From contig CAIKUQ010000055.1 in the NCBI GenBank assembly GCA_903830655.1, positions 1 through 41,500 of the forward strand: 41,500 nucleotides of DNA, read 5' to 3'. This document shows, one piece after another, positions 24,119 through 33,036 of this stretch; within the stretch, counting starts at the first letter, position 1, and every line of letters begins with the position of its first letter. Source of the stretch: an uncultured Actinomycetes bacterium (GTDB lineage Bacteria > Actinomycetota > Acidimicrobiia > Acidimicrobiales > RAAP-2). The notes under the pieces were generated by a model. It searched no databases, was not told the DNA's origin, and worked only from the letters and a program-made list of their open reading frames with translations. Made by a program: the position numbers and the translations under genes.

Positions 24119-24544
24119 ATGAAGGTCAACACCTATCTCAACTTTGAAGGCCAAGCTGAAGCCGCCTTCTCCTTCTACGCCCAGGTTTTTGCTGCCCCCA
24201 TGGGACCCATTATGCGAATGGGTGATATGCCCACTGATCCCAACGCTCCACCCCTCGCTGAAGATGAAAAGAACTTCATCATGCACGTTGAGCTGACCCT
24301 CCCCGGTGGACACGTCTTAATGGCCACCGACATGCTCCCCTCATTGGGGCACCACCTACGTGTGGGGAACAACACCACTATTTCACTTGAACCGGAATCC
24401 CAGGAAGAGGCTGATCGCCTGTACGATCTGCTCAGTGAGGGCACCGCCGAGGGAAGCGGCATGATGCGGATGCCCTTTGGCTATTGGGGCTCTTGCCTAG
24501 ACCGCTTTAACATACGTTGGATGATTAATTATGTTGCGAAGTAA
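24119..24544 (+). CDS. PhnB-like VOC (glyoxalase-fold) protein
   Basis: A 141-residue protein of the vicinal-oxygen-chelate superfamily, PhnB branch. It begins with the standard pattern YLNFEGQAEAAFSFYAQVF and ends with the PhnB signature FGYWGSCLDRFNIRWMINY. Members are usually annotated as PhnB or 3-demethylubiquinone methyltransferase-like but mostly have no proven reaction. The start has AGGGG 6 nt before the ATG. The end overlaps the start of the next gene by 14 nt in another frame, suggesting a two-gene transcript. Confidence 0.85.
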   Translation: MKVNTYLNFEGQAEAAFSFYAQVFAAPMGPIMRMGDMPTDPNAPPLAEDEKNFIMHVELTLPGGHVLMATDMLPSLGHHLRVGNNTTISLEPESQEEADRLYDLLSEGTAEGSGMMRMPFGYWGSCLDRFNIRWMINYVAK

Positions 24545-25223
24545 AGCGGCCCTCTTGGGCATCATCGCCCTGGCCTTGGGCCTGAGTTCGCAAACGCTGG
24601 GATTGGCTAGTACCACCACGACTTTGGCATCAGGTGGCACGACCACAACGGTGGCTACGCTCGCCACGACCACAACTCTTTTATCGGTTGCGACGACAAC
24701 CACCGTGGTCAAAAGCCAAGCAACACGACCCTCGACTGGCGCATCCTTTAATCAACTAATGACCAATCTATGGAATGCCATCCTCACCAACGACCGCAAA
24801 GCAGCTGATTCGTTATTCTTCCCACTTTCGGGTTACTTAAAACTTAAAGTGACGGCTTCACCCGCGTACGACTGGCGGACTCGCCTTCTCGGTCTATTCA
24901 ATATCGATCTTGCTACCTACCACCGAAACTTAACGGCGGGAAAGGTGGCCTCATTAGTAAGTATTTCGTTTAACCCGAGCTACGCCCAGTGGATACCTAA
25001 AGGTGCTTGCGAGAACAACATCGGCTTTTGGCATATGCCTGGGCCTCGCTTCGTCTACGTCCAAAATGGAGTGACCAGGTCAGTCGGAGTCTTCTCGCTT
25101 ATCTCTTGGCACGGAAACTGGTACTTCATTCACCTCGGACCTAGCCCGCATACGTCAACTGGCGGTATGTTCTATGCCCCCGCCAGAGGGCCAGGTCGAG
25201 TTGGCCCGCCCGGTGGTTGCTAG
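24531..25223 (+). CDS. Secreted protein with Thr-rich linker, function unknown
   Basis: A 230-residue exported protein. The signal peptide (about 1-26) leads into a Thr/Ser-rich stretch (about 27-62) with four clusters of Thr, probably an extended or O-glycosylated linker. A globular part (about 70-215) follows, with FNQLMTNLWNAILTNDRKAADSLF at its start in the style of a scaffold for lipid or wall binding. It ends GPPGGC with a single C-terminal Cys. I recognise no family. It overlaps the PhnB-like gene by 14 nt and stops 8 nt before the stop of the convergent gene. Confidence 0.65.
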   Translation: MLRSKAALLGIIALALGLSSQTLGLASTTTTLASGGTTTTVATLATTTTLLSVATTTTVVKSQATRPSTGASFNQLMTNLWNAILTNDRKAADSLFFPLSGYLKLKVTASPAYDWRTRLLGLFNIDLATYHRNLTAGKVASLVSISFNPSYAQWIPKGACENNIGFWHMPGPRFVYVQNGVTRSVGVFSLISWHGNWYFIHLGPSPHTSTGGMFYAPARGPGRVGPPGGC

Positions 25224-25230
25224 CGCCTGC

Positions 25231-26199
25231 TCACCATGGTTGGGCTTCGCCCATGGTTTGGGTAGCAAAGGCGGCAAAGAAGTCTTTCGTCCCGGGGGTC
25301 AAAAAACGATCGGCTACTTGATCATGGTTCCCATTTTGGAGAATTGGACCGAGTGCGCCAGGACCGCGGTAGGTCGCCAAAATCGGCCACGCGGGGTTTA
25401 TATCTAACTGCATCGCGCGAACCAAATTGAGTTGCGTGAGCAAACTCGCGAGAGTTTTCGAGGTTTGGTTCGGCGCCGAAACAAACACGAAATTCCCGTT
25501 GGCGTCAACGCCAATAGCTGATCGCCAAACGGCCGCGAAGCCCTTATAGGTCCACCCCCACAGGTTGTTGTTCGCTGTCGCTTTGGTAACCGATCCGGCA
25601 TTGACCATCAAAGTGAGATTCTGTCTGGCCATTAAAACATTGTCGGGTATGACATTTCCATTAGTCCAACTCATAACGTCATAGGTTCCGTCGTTGTATC
25701 GAACGAAGGTGGCCAGCCCGTTGTGGAAAGGAAAGTAAATGTGATTGTTGGTGTAGAAACCTGCGTGACAATCACCTTCGTAGAATCCTGAGTTAAAGGT
25801 AGCCAGTAGTCGAGATCGCCCACTACTTGGTACCGCTTGAGGACCGCGCGAAACGCTCGCGGGTACCCCTCCTGGGCCCTTGATACCCAGATAGAGACCA
25901 ACCGTTACTTCGCTTGATTTGAACCAACCGGCGGTAGCGAGAACTGTTGGCTGACCCACCGGATGAAAATGAACCACCTTCACCGCTCCGGTAACACTCG
26001 ACCACTGCACAACATTGATCCAACCGGTACCAGAGCATTCGGTGATTACTGGTGCGCAGACCGCTGGTGGAGTAGACGCGTCTGTTGGTATGAGATACTT
26101 TGGCGTACTGGCGCTACTTAGGGGCGCGAAGACCGCGAGACTGGTGACAGCGAAGGCCACTCCGATGCCACTGAAGGGCAAGAATGGCTTTAAACGCAT
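25231..26199 (-). CDS. Secreted phosphodiester-glycosidase-like (NAGPA-domain) protein
   Basis: A 322-residue exported protein (signal peptide about 1-30). The order of motifs follows the NAGPA/phosphodiester glycosidase domain: ATFNSGFYEGDCHAGFY (about 138-154), a middle NLTLMVNAG, then WRSAIGVDANGNFVFV and LASLLTQLNLVRAMQLD. In bacterial relatives the last strand normally ends in LDGGGS. Here it reads QLDINPAWP, so catalysis may be altered or absent. In bacteria this domain is associated with peptidoglycan and surface polysaccharides. TAAGAT lies exactly 6 nt before the ATG, with TTGCAA as a -35 16 bp further up. Confidence 0.7.
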   Translation of the reverse strand: MRLKPFLPFSGIGVAFAVTSLAVFAPLSSASTPKYLIPTDASTPPAVCAPVITECSGTGWINVVQWSSVTGAVKVVHFHPVGQPTVLATAGWFKSSEVTVGLYLGIKGPGGVPASVSRGPQAVPSSGRSRLLATFNSGFYEGDCHAGFYTNNHIYFPFHNGLATFVRYNDGTYDVMSWTNGNVIPDNVLMARQNLTLMVNAGSVTKATANNNLWGWTYKGFAAVWRSAIGVDANGNFVFVSAPNQTSKTLASLLTQLNLVRAMQLDINPAWPILATYRGPGALGPILQNGNHDQVADRFLTPGTKDFFAAFATQTMGEAQPW

Positions 26200-26205
26200 C
26201 TACGC

Positions 26206-26211
26206 ATCTTA
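26206..26211 (-). promoter_or_regulatory. -10 element of a leaderless promoter (NAGPA-like gene)
   Basis: TAAGAT on the minus strand ends 6 nt before the ATG at 26199, and TTGCAA lies 16 bp upstream as a -35. Confidence 0.6.
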
Positions 26212-26286
26212 TGGTGCGCCCCTCTATTTGCAAGGCACTCATCAGTACGTCGAAGTTGAAATAACCGCCCAACTGTCGCGAGCCGA

Positions 26287-26718
26287 TCAACCCTCTAAGG
26301 AGAACCTGTAGACGTTAGTTTCGCGAGATTCAAATCCCATCTTGCGATAGAGAGCATTTGCCGCTTCTCTCTCCGGACGACTAGTTAAGTCCACCGTCAG
26401 GGCACCGGCACTGCGTGCCTGCTCCAAGCCAGCTTTCACGAGTTCTACGGCGAGTCCTAGACCCCTGGCTGACTCGTCCACCACCACATCTTCAATCCAG
26501 GCTCGCGTTCCCGTTGGAATTTTGAAGGTAACGAGCGTGAGCATGCCCACAACTTTGTTATCTAATTCGGCGATGAAGAGCGTTGTGCCTTCACGATTTA
26601 CTACCGCACTGAGCTCTCCCAACGATATCGTTGATGCGCTCGTCGACACCTGTGGAATGAGTGCGTTGAGACTTTCGACTAATTCTTCAGAAACCTGGTG
26701 GACAGCTTTAATACTCAT
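26287..26718 (-). CDS. GNAT-family N-acetyltransferase
   Basis: A 143-residue GNAT protein. The core strand and acetyl-CoA loop read WIEDVVVDESARGLGLAVELV (about 71-91), and the fold ends ANALYRKMGFESRETNVYRF, the form seen in aminoglycoside- or protein-type GNATs of unknown substrate. It overlaps the Nudix gene upstream by 4 nt (ATGA) and is the last gene of the hemQ-nudix-GNAT group. Confidence 0.83.
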   Translation of the reverse strand: MSIKAVHQVSEELVESLNALIPQVSTSASTISLGELSAVVNREGTTLFIAELDNKVVGMLTLVTFKIPTGTRAWIEDVVVDESARGLGLAVELVKAGLEQARSAGALTVDLTSRPEREAANALYRKMGFESRETNVYRFSLEG

Positions 26719-27407
26719 AGAGAACCTTTCCTCCAGACTGGAGTACGTAGGTCATCATAAAAGACATCCCGATGCTCGCCACGAATGGCCGCAAAAATAT
26801 AGTCCGACCAACTCTGAGGGTTTAATGTTCCTTCGGGCAGATTTTCTTGCGTAAACCATCCCGCCCCCAGTGTTTCGAGTGGGTGGGGCGTTAGTTCGCC
26901 ACCCGTTGCGGTGCAAAGAAAAATGAGTGAATAGAGCGGGATGCGTGACTCGCCCAGTCGCATGCCGTCGAGAACCCCGATAAGCCGATCGACTTGGACT
27001 TCAATGCCGGTCTCTTCGAGTACCTCTTTGACCACGACCTCCGGTGCGGAATATCCCACATCGCACCAGCCCGTTGGATACAACCAGACGCCTGAATCGG
27101 AACGTCGAATGAGCAAGAGCTCCCCTCGGTCATTACGCACCGCGGCACCAACGGCAACCTTGGGCGTCTGATATCCAGCGACCCCCTTGCCGACTTCGGC
27201 GAGCCATTGAACTACGACCTCCTCTATGAGAGGTGGTTCTTCTTCGGTCGAAAGAGTGGTGGACTTGATGTCAGCGGCAATAGCCAAGATCTCTTCGAAT
27301 CGTTCCCGCTCATAGAGGGATTCAGAAAACCCGAGTCCGGTCTTAGCCACCCCCGCGAGCGATTCGGCCCAGCGCAACAGGCTCTTTTGTGAGACCTGCT
27401 CCATCAC
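26715..27407 (-). CDS. Nudix hydrolase with Nudix_N accessory domain
   Basis: A 230-residue protein. Its N-terminal region (about 8-50) is the Nudix_N helical domain: LLRWAESLAGVAKTGLGFSES followed by YERERFEEIL. The Nudix domain proper (about 80-215) has the box variant GWCDVGYSAPE then KEVLEETG. The usual Glu after DVG is Tyr and Arg is Lys, a pattern I associate with this subfamily, and the catalytic EE pair is kept. Relatives hydrolyse ADP-ribose, NADH or CDP-choline-like molecules. It begins 3 nt after the hemQ stop, so it is co-transcribed with a haem-biosynthesis enzyme, but a functional link is unproven. Confidence 0.83.
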   Translation of the reverse strand: MMEQVSQKSLLRWAESLAGVAKTGLGFSESLYERERFEEILAIAADIKSTTLSTEEEPPLIEEVVVQWLAEVGKGVAGYQTPKVAVGAAVRNDRGELLLIRRSDSGVWLYPTGWCDVGYSAPEVVVKEVLEETGIEVQVDRLIGVLDGMRLGESRIPLYSLIFLCTATGGELTPHPLETLGAGWFTQENLPEGTLNPQSWSDYIFAAIRGEHRDVFYDDLRTPVWRKGSL

Positions 27408-27410
27408 AAC

Positions 27411-28094
27411 TTACGCAGTAGTCGCGCTAAGAACTTCGTCAACGCTGCCAACCATGCCGGTGTAGAACTCACCGAACTCGCCATACAGAGTCGAAGCCTC
27501 GTCAAAACGCATGGTGTAGACACAGTCCTTAAGGTCGTCTACGTGGACACCAAATAGCGTGACGCCCCACTCCCAATCATCGAGTCCTGATGAACCGGTC
27601 ACCAGTTGAATGACGCGACCGCGGAACTCCTTGCCCGACTGACCGTGTTGGGACATCAATTCTTTGCGGCGTTCGTATTCTTCGGCGTACCAGTTATTTA
27701 CTTCGCCACGGCGCTTGGACATTGGATAGAAACACCAAGCCTTCATACCCTCAGGTGGCAAAACGGGGTGGAGCCGCTCATTGAGCATGTGCTCAGGCAT
27801 ACCCTTGGCGTATTCGGAAACTTCAGTGACCGAGACGTAGCTCGAGGTCACGTCCAATCCTGCGTTGGTGAGCGCCGTCTGGAAGGTGCGCATCTGCCAG
27901 AGGTCGGCGCCCAGGACCATAAAGCACAGGTCCGCCTTGGCCCCCATGATCGCCACGGGGATAATTTGCAGCCCTTGGGCTAGGCCCTCGTTGGTAGCGT
28001 GACGAATTTGGTCAGCGTTGATTGCACCATTTGCGTGGCAGAAAAGATGGAGGACGTTAAGTCCTTGTTGAGGTCCTAGGGGCGCAGAGTTCAC
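27411..28094 (-). CDS. hemQ: Coproheme decarboxylase HemQ (chlorite-dismutase family)
   Basis: A 227-residue cytosolic enzyme for the last step of haem synthesis in Gram-positive-type bacteria (coprohaem to haem b with peroxide). Family motifs are YPMSKRR with the likely radical tyrosine Tyr123, LMSQHGQSGKEF with the proximal-ligand candidate His150, and SSGLDDWEWGVTLFG followed by a FDEAS...FGEFY tail. It has the HemQ pattern rather than that of true chlorite dismutases. GTG is the start; TAAGAT exactly 6 nt upstream indicates a leaderless mRNA. Divergent from a TetR gene; a Nudix and a GNAT gene follow. Confidence 0.92.
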   Translation of the reverse strand: MNSAPLGPQQGLNVLHLFCHANGAINADQIRHATNEGLAQGLQIIPVAIMGAKADLCFMVLGADLWQMRTFQTALTNAGLDVTSSYVSVTEVSEYAKGMPEHMLNERLHPVLPPEGMKAWCFYPMSKRRGEVNNWYAEEYERRKELMSQHGQSGKEFRGRVIQLVTGSSGLDDWEWGVTLFGVHVDDLKDCVYTMRFDEASTLYGEFGEFYTGMVGSVDEVLSATTA

Positions 28095-28100
28095 GGAACC

Positions 28101-28106
28101 ATCTTA
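28101..28106 (-). promoter_or_regulatory. -10 element of a leaderless promoter (hemQ)
   Basis: TAAGAT on the minus strand ends 6 nt before the GTG at 28094. Confidence 0.5.
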
Positions 28107-28199
28107 GGAGCCTTGAGCGAGGGGCGTTCAAATCCAGCGAAGCGCAGTCGTTTTCGGCGAGTGTGACTAAGTAAGGTGGTCTCTTAAGGAAGTTACCCC

Positions 28200-28841
28200 A
28201 TGGCTAAATCTCACGAGTCAATCTATGACGTTCGGCGAACCCCCCACCAGCACCGCGCCCAAGAGAGTGTCCACGCTGTCTTGCAAGCCGCCGCCGCGAT
28301 CATCGAAGAGTCTGGCTACGAGGCCTACAACACTAACGCGGTAGCCAAACGCGCCGGCGTAAGTGTGGCCCTGGTCTATCGGTACTTCCCTAACAAGGAA
28401 TCAATTTTGATCGCCCTGTGGGAACGAGAACAAGAACCACGAAATCGCTGCGTCCTTGATCTGATTCATCAAATTCCCTCCATTACGAACTTTGACGAGT
28501 ACGGACGGACAATCATTGATTCGCTGCGCCAAGTGCGTAAAGAGCACCCTTCTTTGACCCTGGTGCGAAAAATTCTCCCCTCCGTCCCCGAAGTTGCCGT
28601 TTTGGAGGACGCCGCGATCCAGGGCTGTGCCGACCTCTTGAACTCAAAAATCAAAATTCGATTTCCCGCGATCCCCGAAGGCGAAGCGGCCGCCGCCACG
28701 GTGAACCTCCTCAGCCTGATTCCGCCTCTCGTGGACGCAACCTTGAGTTCGATGACCAGCGCCACCGAAGCAGAACTCGTGGAGTCCAGCGCTCGCCTGC
28801 TGGCGACATTCTTTAAAGATCTCGAGTCGCGTTTCAAATAA
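28200..28841 (+). CDS. TetR-family transcriptional regulator
   Basis: A 213-residue regulator. The N-terminal HTH domain (about 18-66) contains AYNTNAVAKRAGVSVALVYRYF, the recognition-helix pattern of TetR. The rest is a helical ligand/dimer domain (about 75-210) with no recognised ligand. AAGGAAG lies 7 nt before the ATG. It is transcribed away from hemQ across a 105-nt gap, in which I find no clear palindrome. Targets are unknown. The stop codon sits at the edge of the terminator of groEL. Confidence 0.88.
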   Translation: MAKSHESIYDVRRTPHQHRAQESVHAVLQAAAAIIEESGYEAYNTNAVAKRAGVSVALVYRYFPNKESILIALWEREQEPRNRCVLDLIHQIPSITNFDEYGRTIIDSLRQVRKEHPSLTLVRKILPSVPEVAVLEDAAIQGCADLLNSKIKIRFPAIPEGEAAAATVNLLSLIPPLVDATLSSMTSATEAELVESSARLLATFFKDLESRFK

Positions 28842-28867
28842 AAAACGGGGCCGGTTTCCCAGCCCCG
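28840..28867 (-). terminator. Rho-independent terminator of groEL
   Basis: On the minus strand the hairpin CGGGGC...GCCCCG (28867-28862 with 28851-28846) is followed by a run of six T (28845-28840), 24 nt after the groEL stop. On the plus strand it lacks a T-run after the stem, so it acts mainly for groEL. Confidence 0.8.
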
Positions 28868-28890
28868 CCTTCTACAAATCTCACCGTTAT

Positions 28891-30561
<1,671 letters not shown>

Positions 30562-30588
30562 CTAGCAGTCACTCCCCAAGAGTGCTAA
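30562..30588 (-). promoter_or_regulatory. CIRCE-like operator (HrcA site) of groEL
   Basis: On the minus strand the 9-nt left arm TTAGCACTC is perfect CIRCE, followed by a 9-nt spacer and GACTGCTAG, which matches the consensus right arm GAGTGCTAA at 7 of 9 places. Position about 48 nt before the groEL start fits heat-shock control by HrcA. Confidence 0.82.
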
Positions 30589-30591
30589 CGG

Positions 30592-30867
30592 TCAGCCCCC
30601 GGCCACCGCCGGGATGAGCGAAACGGTCTGACCGGCGCTCAATTCAGTGTCCAAGCCATTGAGAAAACGGACATCCTCATCGGCCACAAAAACATTGACA
30701 AAACGGCGCAGGCCGCCCTGGTCATCTAAGACGCGACCGGCAATGCCGGGGTGGAGCGACTCGACGGCGTCAATGGCCTCGCGCACGGTGCTCGCCTCAA
30801 CGGTAATCTCCGCCGCTCCCCCGACGAGGGTGCGCAGCTGGGCGGGAAGTCTGACAATAACGCTCAT
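30592..30867 (-). CDS. CysO/MoaD-like ubiquitin-fold sulfur carrier
   Basis: A 91-residue beta-grasp protein ending in the diglycine (AVAGG) that is adenylated and turned into a thiocarboxylate in ThiS, MoaD and CysO. Its second half (RFVNVFVADEDVRF, then LIPAVAGG) closely follows mycobacterial CysO, which gives its sulfur to the PLP enzyme CysM acting on O-phosphoserine. The gene overlaps by 4 nt the stop of the threonine-synthase-like gene upstream and is thus co-translated with it. No Mec-type protease, MoeZ or CysM gene is near. The context suggests it supplies sulfide to the neighbouring PLP enzyme; see the separate finding. Confidence 0.88.
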   Translation of the reverse strand: MSVIVRLPAQLRTLVGGAAEITVEASTVREAIDAVESLHPGIAGRVLDDQGGLRRFVNVFVADEDVRFLNGLDTELSAGQTVSLIPAVAGG

Positions 30868-32111
30868 TGGGCGGCCGCCATTTCTTGCAGGGTGATGGCA
30901 TCTTGGGCTGATTCGAGAGTTGGTCGGATGGTGGCGGTAACGGTGGCACTGTCGACGATAACGTCGAGCGTCTTTAACCCGTGGCCAGAGATGACCGCCA
31001 CGATGGACTTATTGCGATCAATCGTTCCACGCTCAATCATCTGACGTAGTGAGGCGATGGTGACTCCCCCGGCGGTCTCGGCGAAAATTCCCTCCGAGCG
31101 AGCGAGCAGTTCAATGCACTCAAGTATTTCGGGGTCAGAAACTGAACCGCAGTCCCCACCCTGCTCGCGCAACTTATCCAAGACGTACATTCCGTCGGCC
31201 GGATTACCAATCGCGAGCGAGCGCGCAATGGTATGGGGACGTTGGGGCGTAAACATCTCATCACCATTGGCGTGAGCGGTAGCAATTGGTGAACAGCCCG
31301 TGGCTTGTGAGCCGAACATCACGGGTGCTTCCCCCTCAACGAGTCCCAGGGTAATCAGTTCAGAAAAGCCCTTCGAAACCTTGGTGAACTGCGAACCCGA
31401 GGCCACGGGCACGATGACCTGGTCGGGTAACTTCCAGCCCAACTGTTCAGTAATCTCAAAGGCCAAGGTCTTAGACCCTTCCGCGTAGAAGGGACGCAAG
31501 TTGACATTCGCGAAGGCCCAGTCGGGGTGCTCGGAGACCAGCTCCACGCACAAACGGTTCACGTCGTCGTAGTTGCCTTCGACCCCCAACACGGTGCCCC
31601 CGAAGATTGCGGTCATGGCAATCTTGGACTTTTCTAAGTCGCTAGGAATGATGGTGACACTAGGCCAGCCAATCGAAGCGGCGTGCGCCGCCACGGAGGT
31701 GGCGAGATTGCCGGTCGAGGCACACGCCGCGGTAGTGAAACCAAGTTCGCGAGCTGCTGAAAGCGCCACCGACACCACACGGTCCTTGAATGATCCGGTG
31801 GGGTTGCGAGTGTCATCTTTCAGCCAGAGTTCTTTCACGCCGAGGATGGCCGCCAGGCGGTGGGCTTGACGTAGTGGCGTCCAACCCGCACCAAGGTCGA
31901 TTGGTTCTTCGCCGACCTCGGGCAGGAGATCGCGATAGCGCCACATTGATCCCGGTCCCGCGGCGATGGATTCGCGCGTGACCTTTCCCTTGGCCGCCTC
32001 AAGGTCATACGCGACTTCGAGAGGACCAAAACAGTGATCGCACGAATAGAGGGCCGCGATTGGGTAGGTGGTGCCACATTCCCGGCAAATAAGTCCAGTT
32101 GCAAAGCTCAT
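30864..32111 (-). CDS. thrC: Threonine synthase-like PLP enzyme, SAM-riboswitch controlled
   Basis: A 415-residue fold-type II PLP enzyme. An N-terminal four-Cys zinc-ribbon (Cys9, 12, 24, 27) precedes the catalytic part with cofactor Lys109 in NPTGSFKDR and the phosphate-binding Gly-rich loops. By family it converts O-phosphohomoserine to threonine. ATG at 32111 is chosen because AAGGA lies 4 nt before it. An earlier ATG at 32126 falls inside the riboswitch and lies upstream of that site. The leader holds an S-box riboswitch, normal for methionine/SAM genes, and the next gene is a CysO-like carrier. Both facts make a role in homocysteine formation a real alternative to threonine synthesis. 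Enzyme type sure, reaction open. Confidence 0.9.
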   Translation of the reverse strand: MSFATGLICRECGTTYPIAALYSCDHCFGPLEVAYDLEAAKGKVTRESIAAGPGSMWRYRDLLPEVGEEPIDLGAGWTPLRQAHRLAAILGVKELWLKDDTRNPTGSFKDRVVSVALSAARELGFTTAACASTGNLATSVAAHAASIGWPSVTIIPSDLEKSKIAMTAIFGGTVLGVEGNYDDVNRLCVELVSEHPDWAFANVNLRPFYAEGSKTLAFEITEQLGWKLPDQVIVPVASGSQFTKVSKGFSELITLGLVEGEAPVMFGSQATGCSPIATAHANGDEMFTPQRPHTIARSLAIGNPADGMYVLDKLREQGGDCGSVSDPEILECIELLARSEGIFAETAGGVTIASLRQMIERGTIDRNKSIVAVISGHGLKTLDVIVDSATVTATIRPTLESAQDAITLQEMAAAQ

Positions 32112-32123
32112 AGTTTCCTTTTT

Positions 32124-32221
32124 CATCGTTCGGCCTTTGGCACCTGGTTCACCGGGTAGGTCCCTGATGGTGAACTGGTTGTCGCAACTTCAACGGGGCC
32201 GTCCCTCAGTTGCTCTTGATG
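32124..32221 (-). promoter_or_regulatory. SAM riboswitch (S-box, SAM-I clan; P4-less variant)
   Basis: The minus-strand leader holds the S-box core. P2 pairs GCAAC (32213-32209) with GTTGC (32188-32184) around GAGGGA, GGCCC and a GAAG kink-turn, followed by a CAACC segment. P3 pairs GTTCACC (32175-32169) with GGTGAAC (32153-32147), followed by GGTGCCAAAGG. The P2 loop CGG(C) (32201-32198) can pair with (G)CCG at 32134-32131, the place of the SAM-I pseudoknot. A short P1, CATC/GATG (32221-32218 with 32127-32124), closes it. I find no P4, so it may be a SAM-I/IV-type variant. The site AAGGA (32120-32116) directly follows P1, so control of translation is likely. Confidence 0.9.
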
Positions 32222-32229
32222 TTGTTCCC

Positions 32230-32260
32230 ATACTAGCCACCCCTGGATTGGGCTTGTCAA
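32230..32260 (-). promoter_or_regulatory. Promoter of the riboswitch-thrC-carrier operon
   Basis: On the minus strand TTGACA (32260-32255) and TAGTAT (32235-32230) are a -35/-10 pair with a longish 19-nt spacer; transcription would begin just before the riboswitch. The divergent gpgS promoter lies only a few bases away. Confidence 0.6.
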
Positions 32261-32268
32261 AAGAGACC

Positions 32269-32274
32269 TATCCT
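32269..32274 (+). promoter_or_regulatory. -10 element of a leaderless promoter (gpgS)
   Basis: TATCCT ends 6 nt before the ATG at 32281. Confidence 0.55.
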
Positions 32275-32280
32275 CTTCTC

Positions 32281-33033
32281 ATGAACGCTCCGACCCCCTG
32301 GACCCTGAGTCGAGATGACTTCGATCTCGAGGTGCTCCTCGCCGCAAAAAATGGCACCGTGGCGGTCATCATCCCCGCCAAGAACGAAGCCGCGACCGTG
32401 GGGGCGGTTCTCGAGGCCGTCAAAGCCGTCCCCGGACTGGTCGATGAGCTGATTGTGGTGGATGACGACTCGACCGACGACACCGCGGTGGTGGCCGAAC
32501 ACCATGGTGCCACCGTGGTTTCGACCAGCATCTCGAGTGGTAAGGGCAACGCCCTCGCGGTAGGAATTGGCAAGAGCACCGCCGAAAACTTGGTCTTCTT
32601 GGACGCCGACGTCACCAATACCGACGCGACATTTGTCCCCCGGCTACTCCAACCCCTCTTCGCGCGTCCCGAGATTCATCTGGTCAAGGGCTACTACGAG
32701 CGACCCTTGCTCCATATGCCCACCGGTGGTGGACGCGTGAATGAACTCGCGGCACGACCGATTCTTTCGTTGCTCTACCCCGGACTTGGCGAGGTGCGCC
32801 AACCCTTGGCGGGAGAGACTGCTCTTCGTCGCAGCGTGCTCGACGAAATCACCCTAGAGCCCACCTACGCGGTGGAGATTGGTTTGCTGATCGACGTCGC
32901 AACCAAAATCGGAATCGACGCCATCGCCCAGGTGGATTTAGGGGTACGGGTCCACCGCAACCGTCCCCTGGAAGAACTCCGCCCCATGGCCGTTCAAGTA
33001 CTGCGCTGCGCTCTCGAGCGCAGAAATCACTGA
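32281..33033 (+). CDS. gpgS: Glucosyl-3-phosphoglycerate synthase
   Basis: A 250-residue GT81-family glycosyltransferase that transfers glucose from NDP-glucose to 3-phosphoglycerate, the first step to glucosylglycerate and, in mycobacteria, methylglucose lipopolysaccharide. The GT-A domain has IIPAKNEAATVG (30-41), the metal-binding DAD at 108-110, and the GpgS signatures GGGRVNELAARPI, RQPLAGETALRR, VEIGLLIDVA and DLGVRVHRNRPL. It ends at RRNH, about 45 residues shorter than the mycobacterial enzyme as I recall it. The ATG at 32281 is supported by TATCCT 6 nt upstream; an earlier in-frame start would run into the riboswitch region. No gpgP phosphatase gene adjoins. Confidence 0.92.
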   Translation: MNAPTPWTLSRDDFDLEVLLAAKNGTVAVIIPAKNEAATVGAVLEAVKAVPGLVDELIVVDDDSTDDTAVVAEHHGATVVSTSISSGKGNALAVGIGKSTAENLVFLDADVTNTDATFVPRLLQPLFARPEIHLVKGYYERPLLHMPTGGGRVNELAARPILSLLYPGLGEVRQPLAGETALRRSVLDEITLEPTYAVEIGLLIDVATKIGIDAIAQVDLGVRVHRNRPLEELRPMAVQVLRCALERRNH

Positions 33034-33036
33034 GTC

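Noticed and set aside
24083..24313. Minus-strand frame under the PhnB-like gene
   Set aside because: Antisense to a recognisable VOC protein; no promoter or ribosome site.
25234..25256. Inverted repeat CCAT...GGGC-TTC-GCCC-ATGG as a terminator
   Set aside because: It lies within the end of a coding region, has a 4-nt bulge and no T-run on either side.
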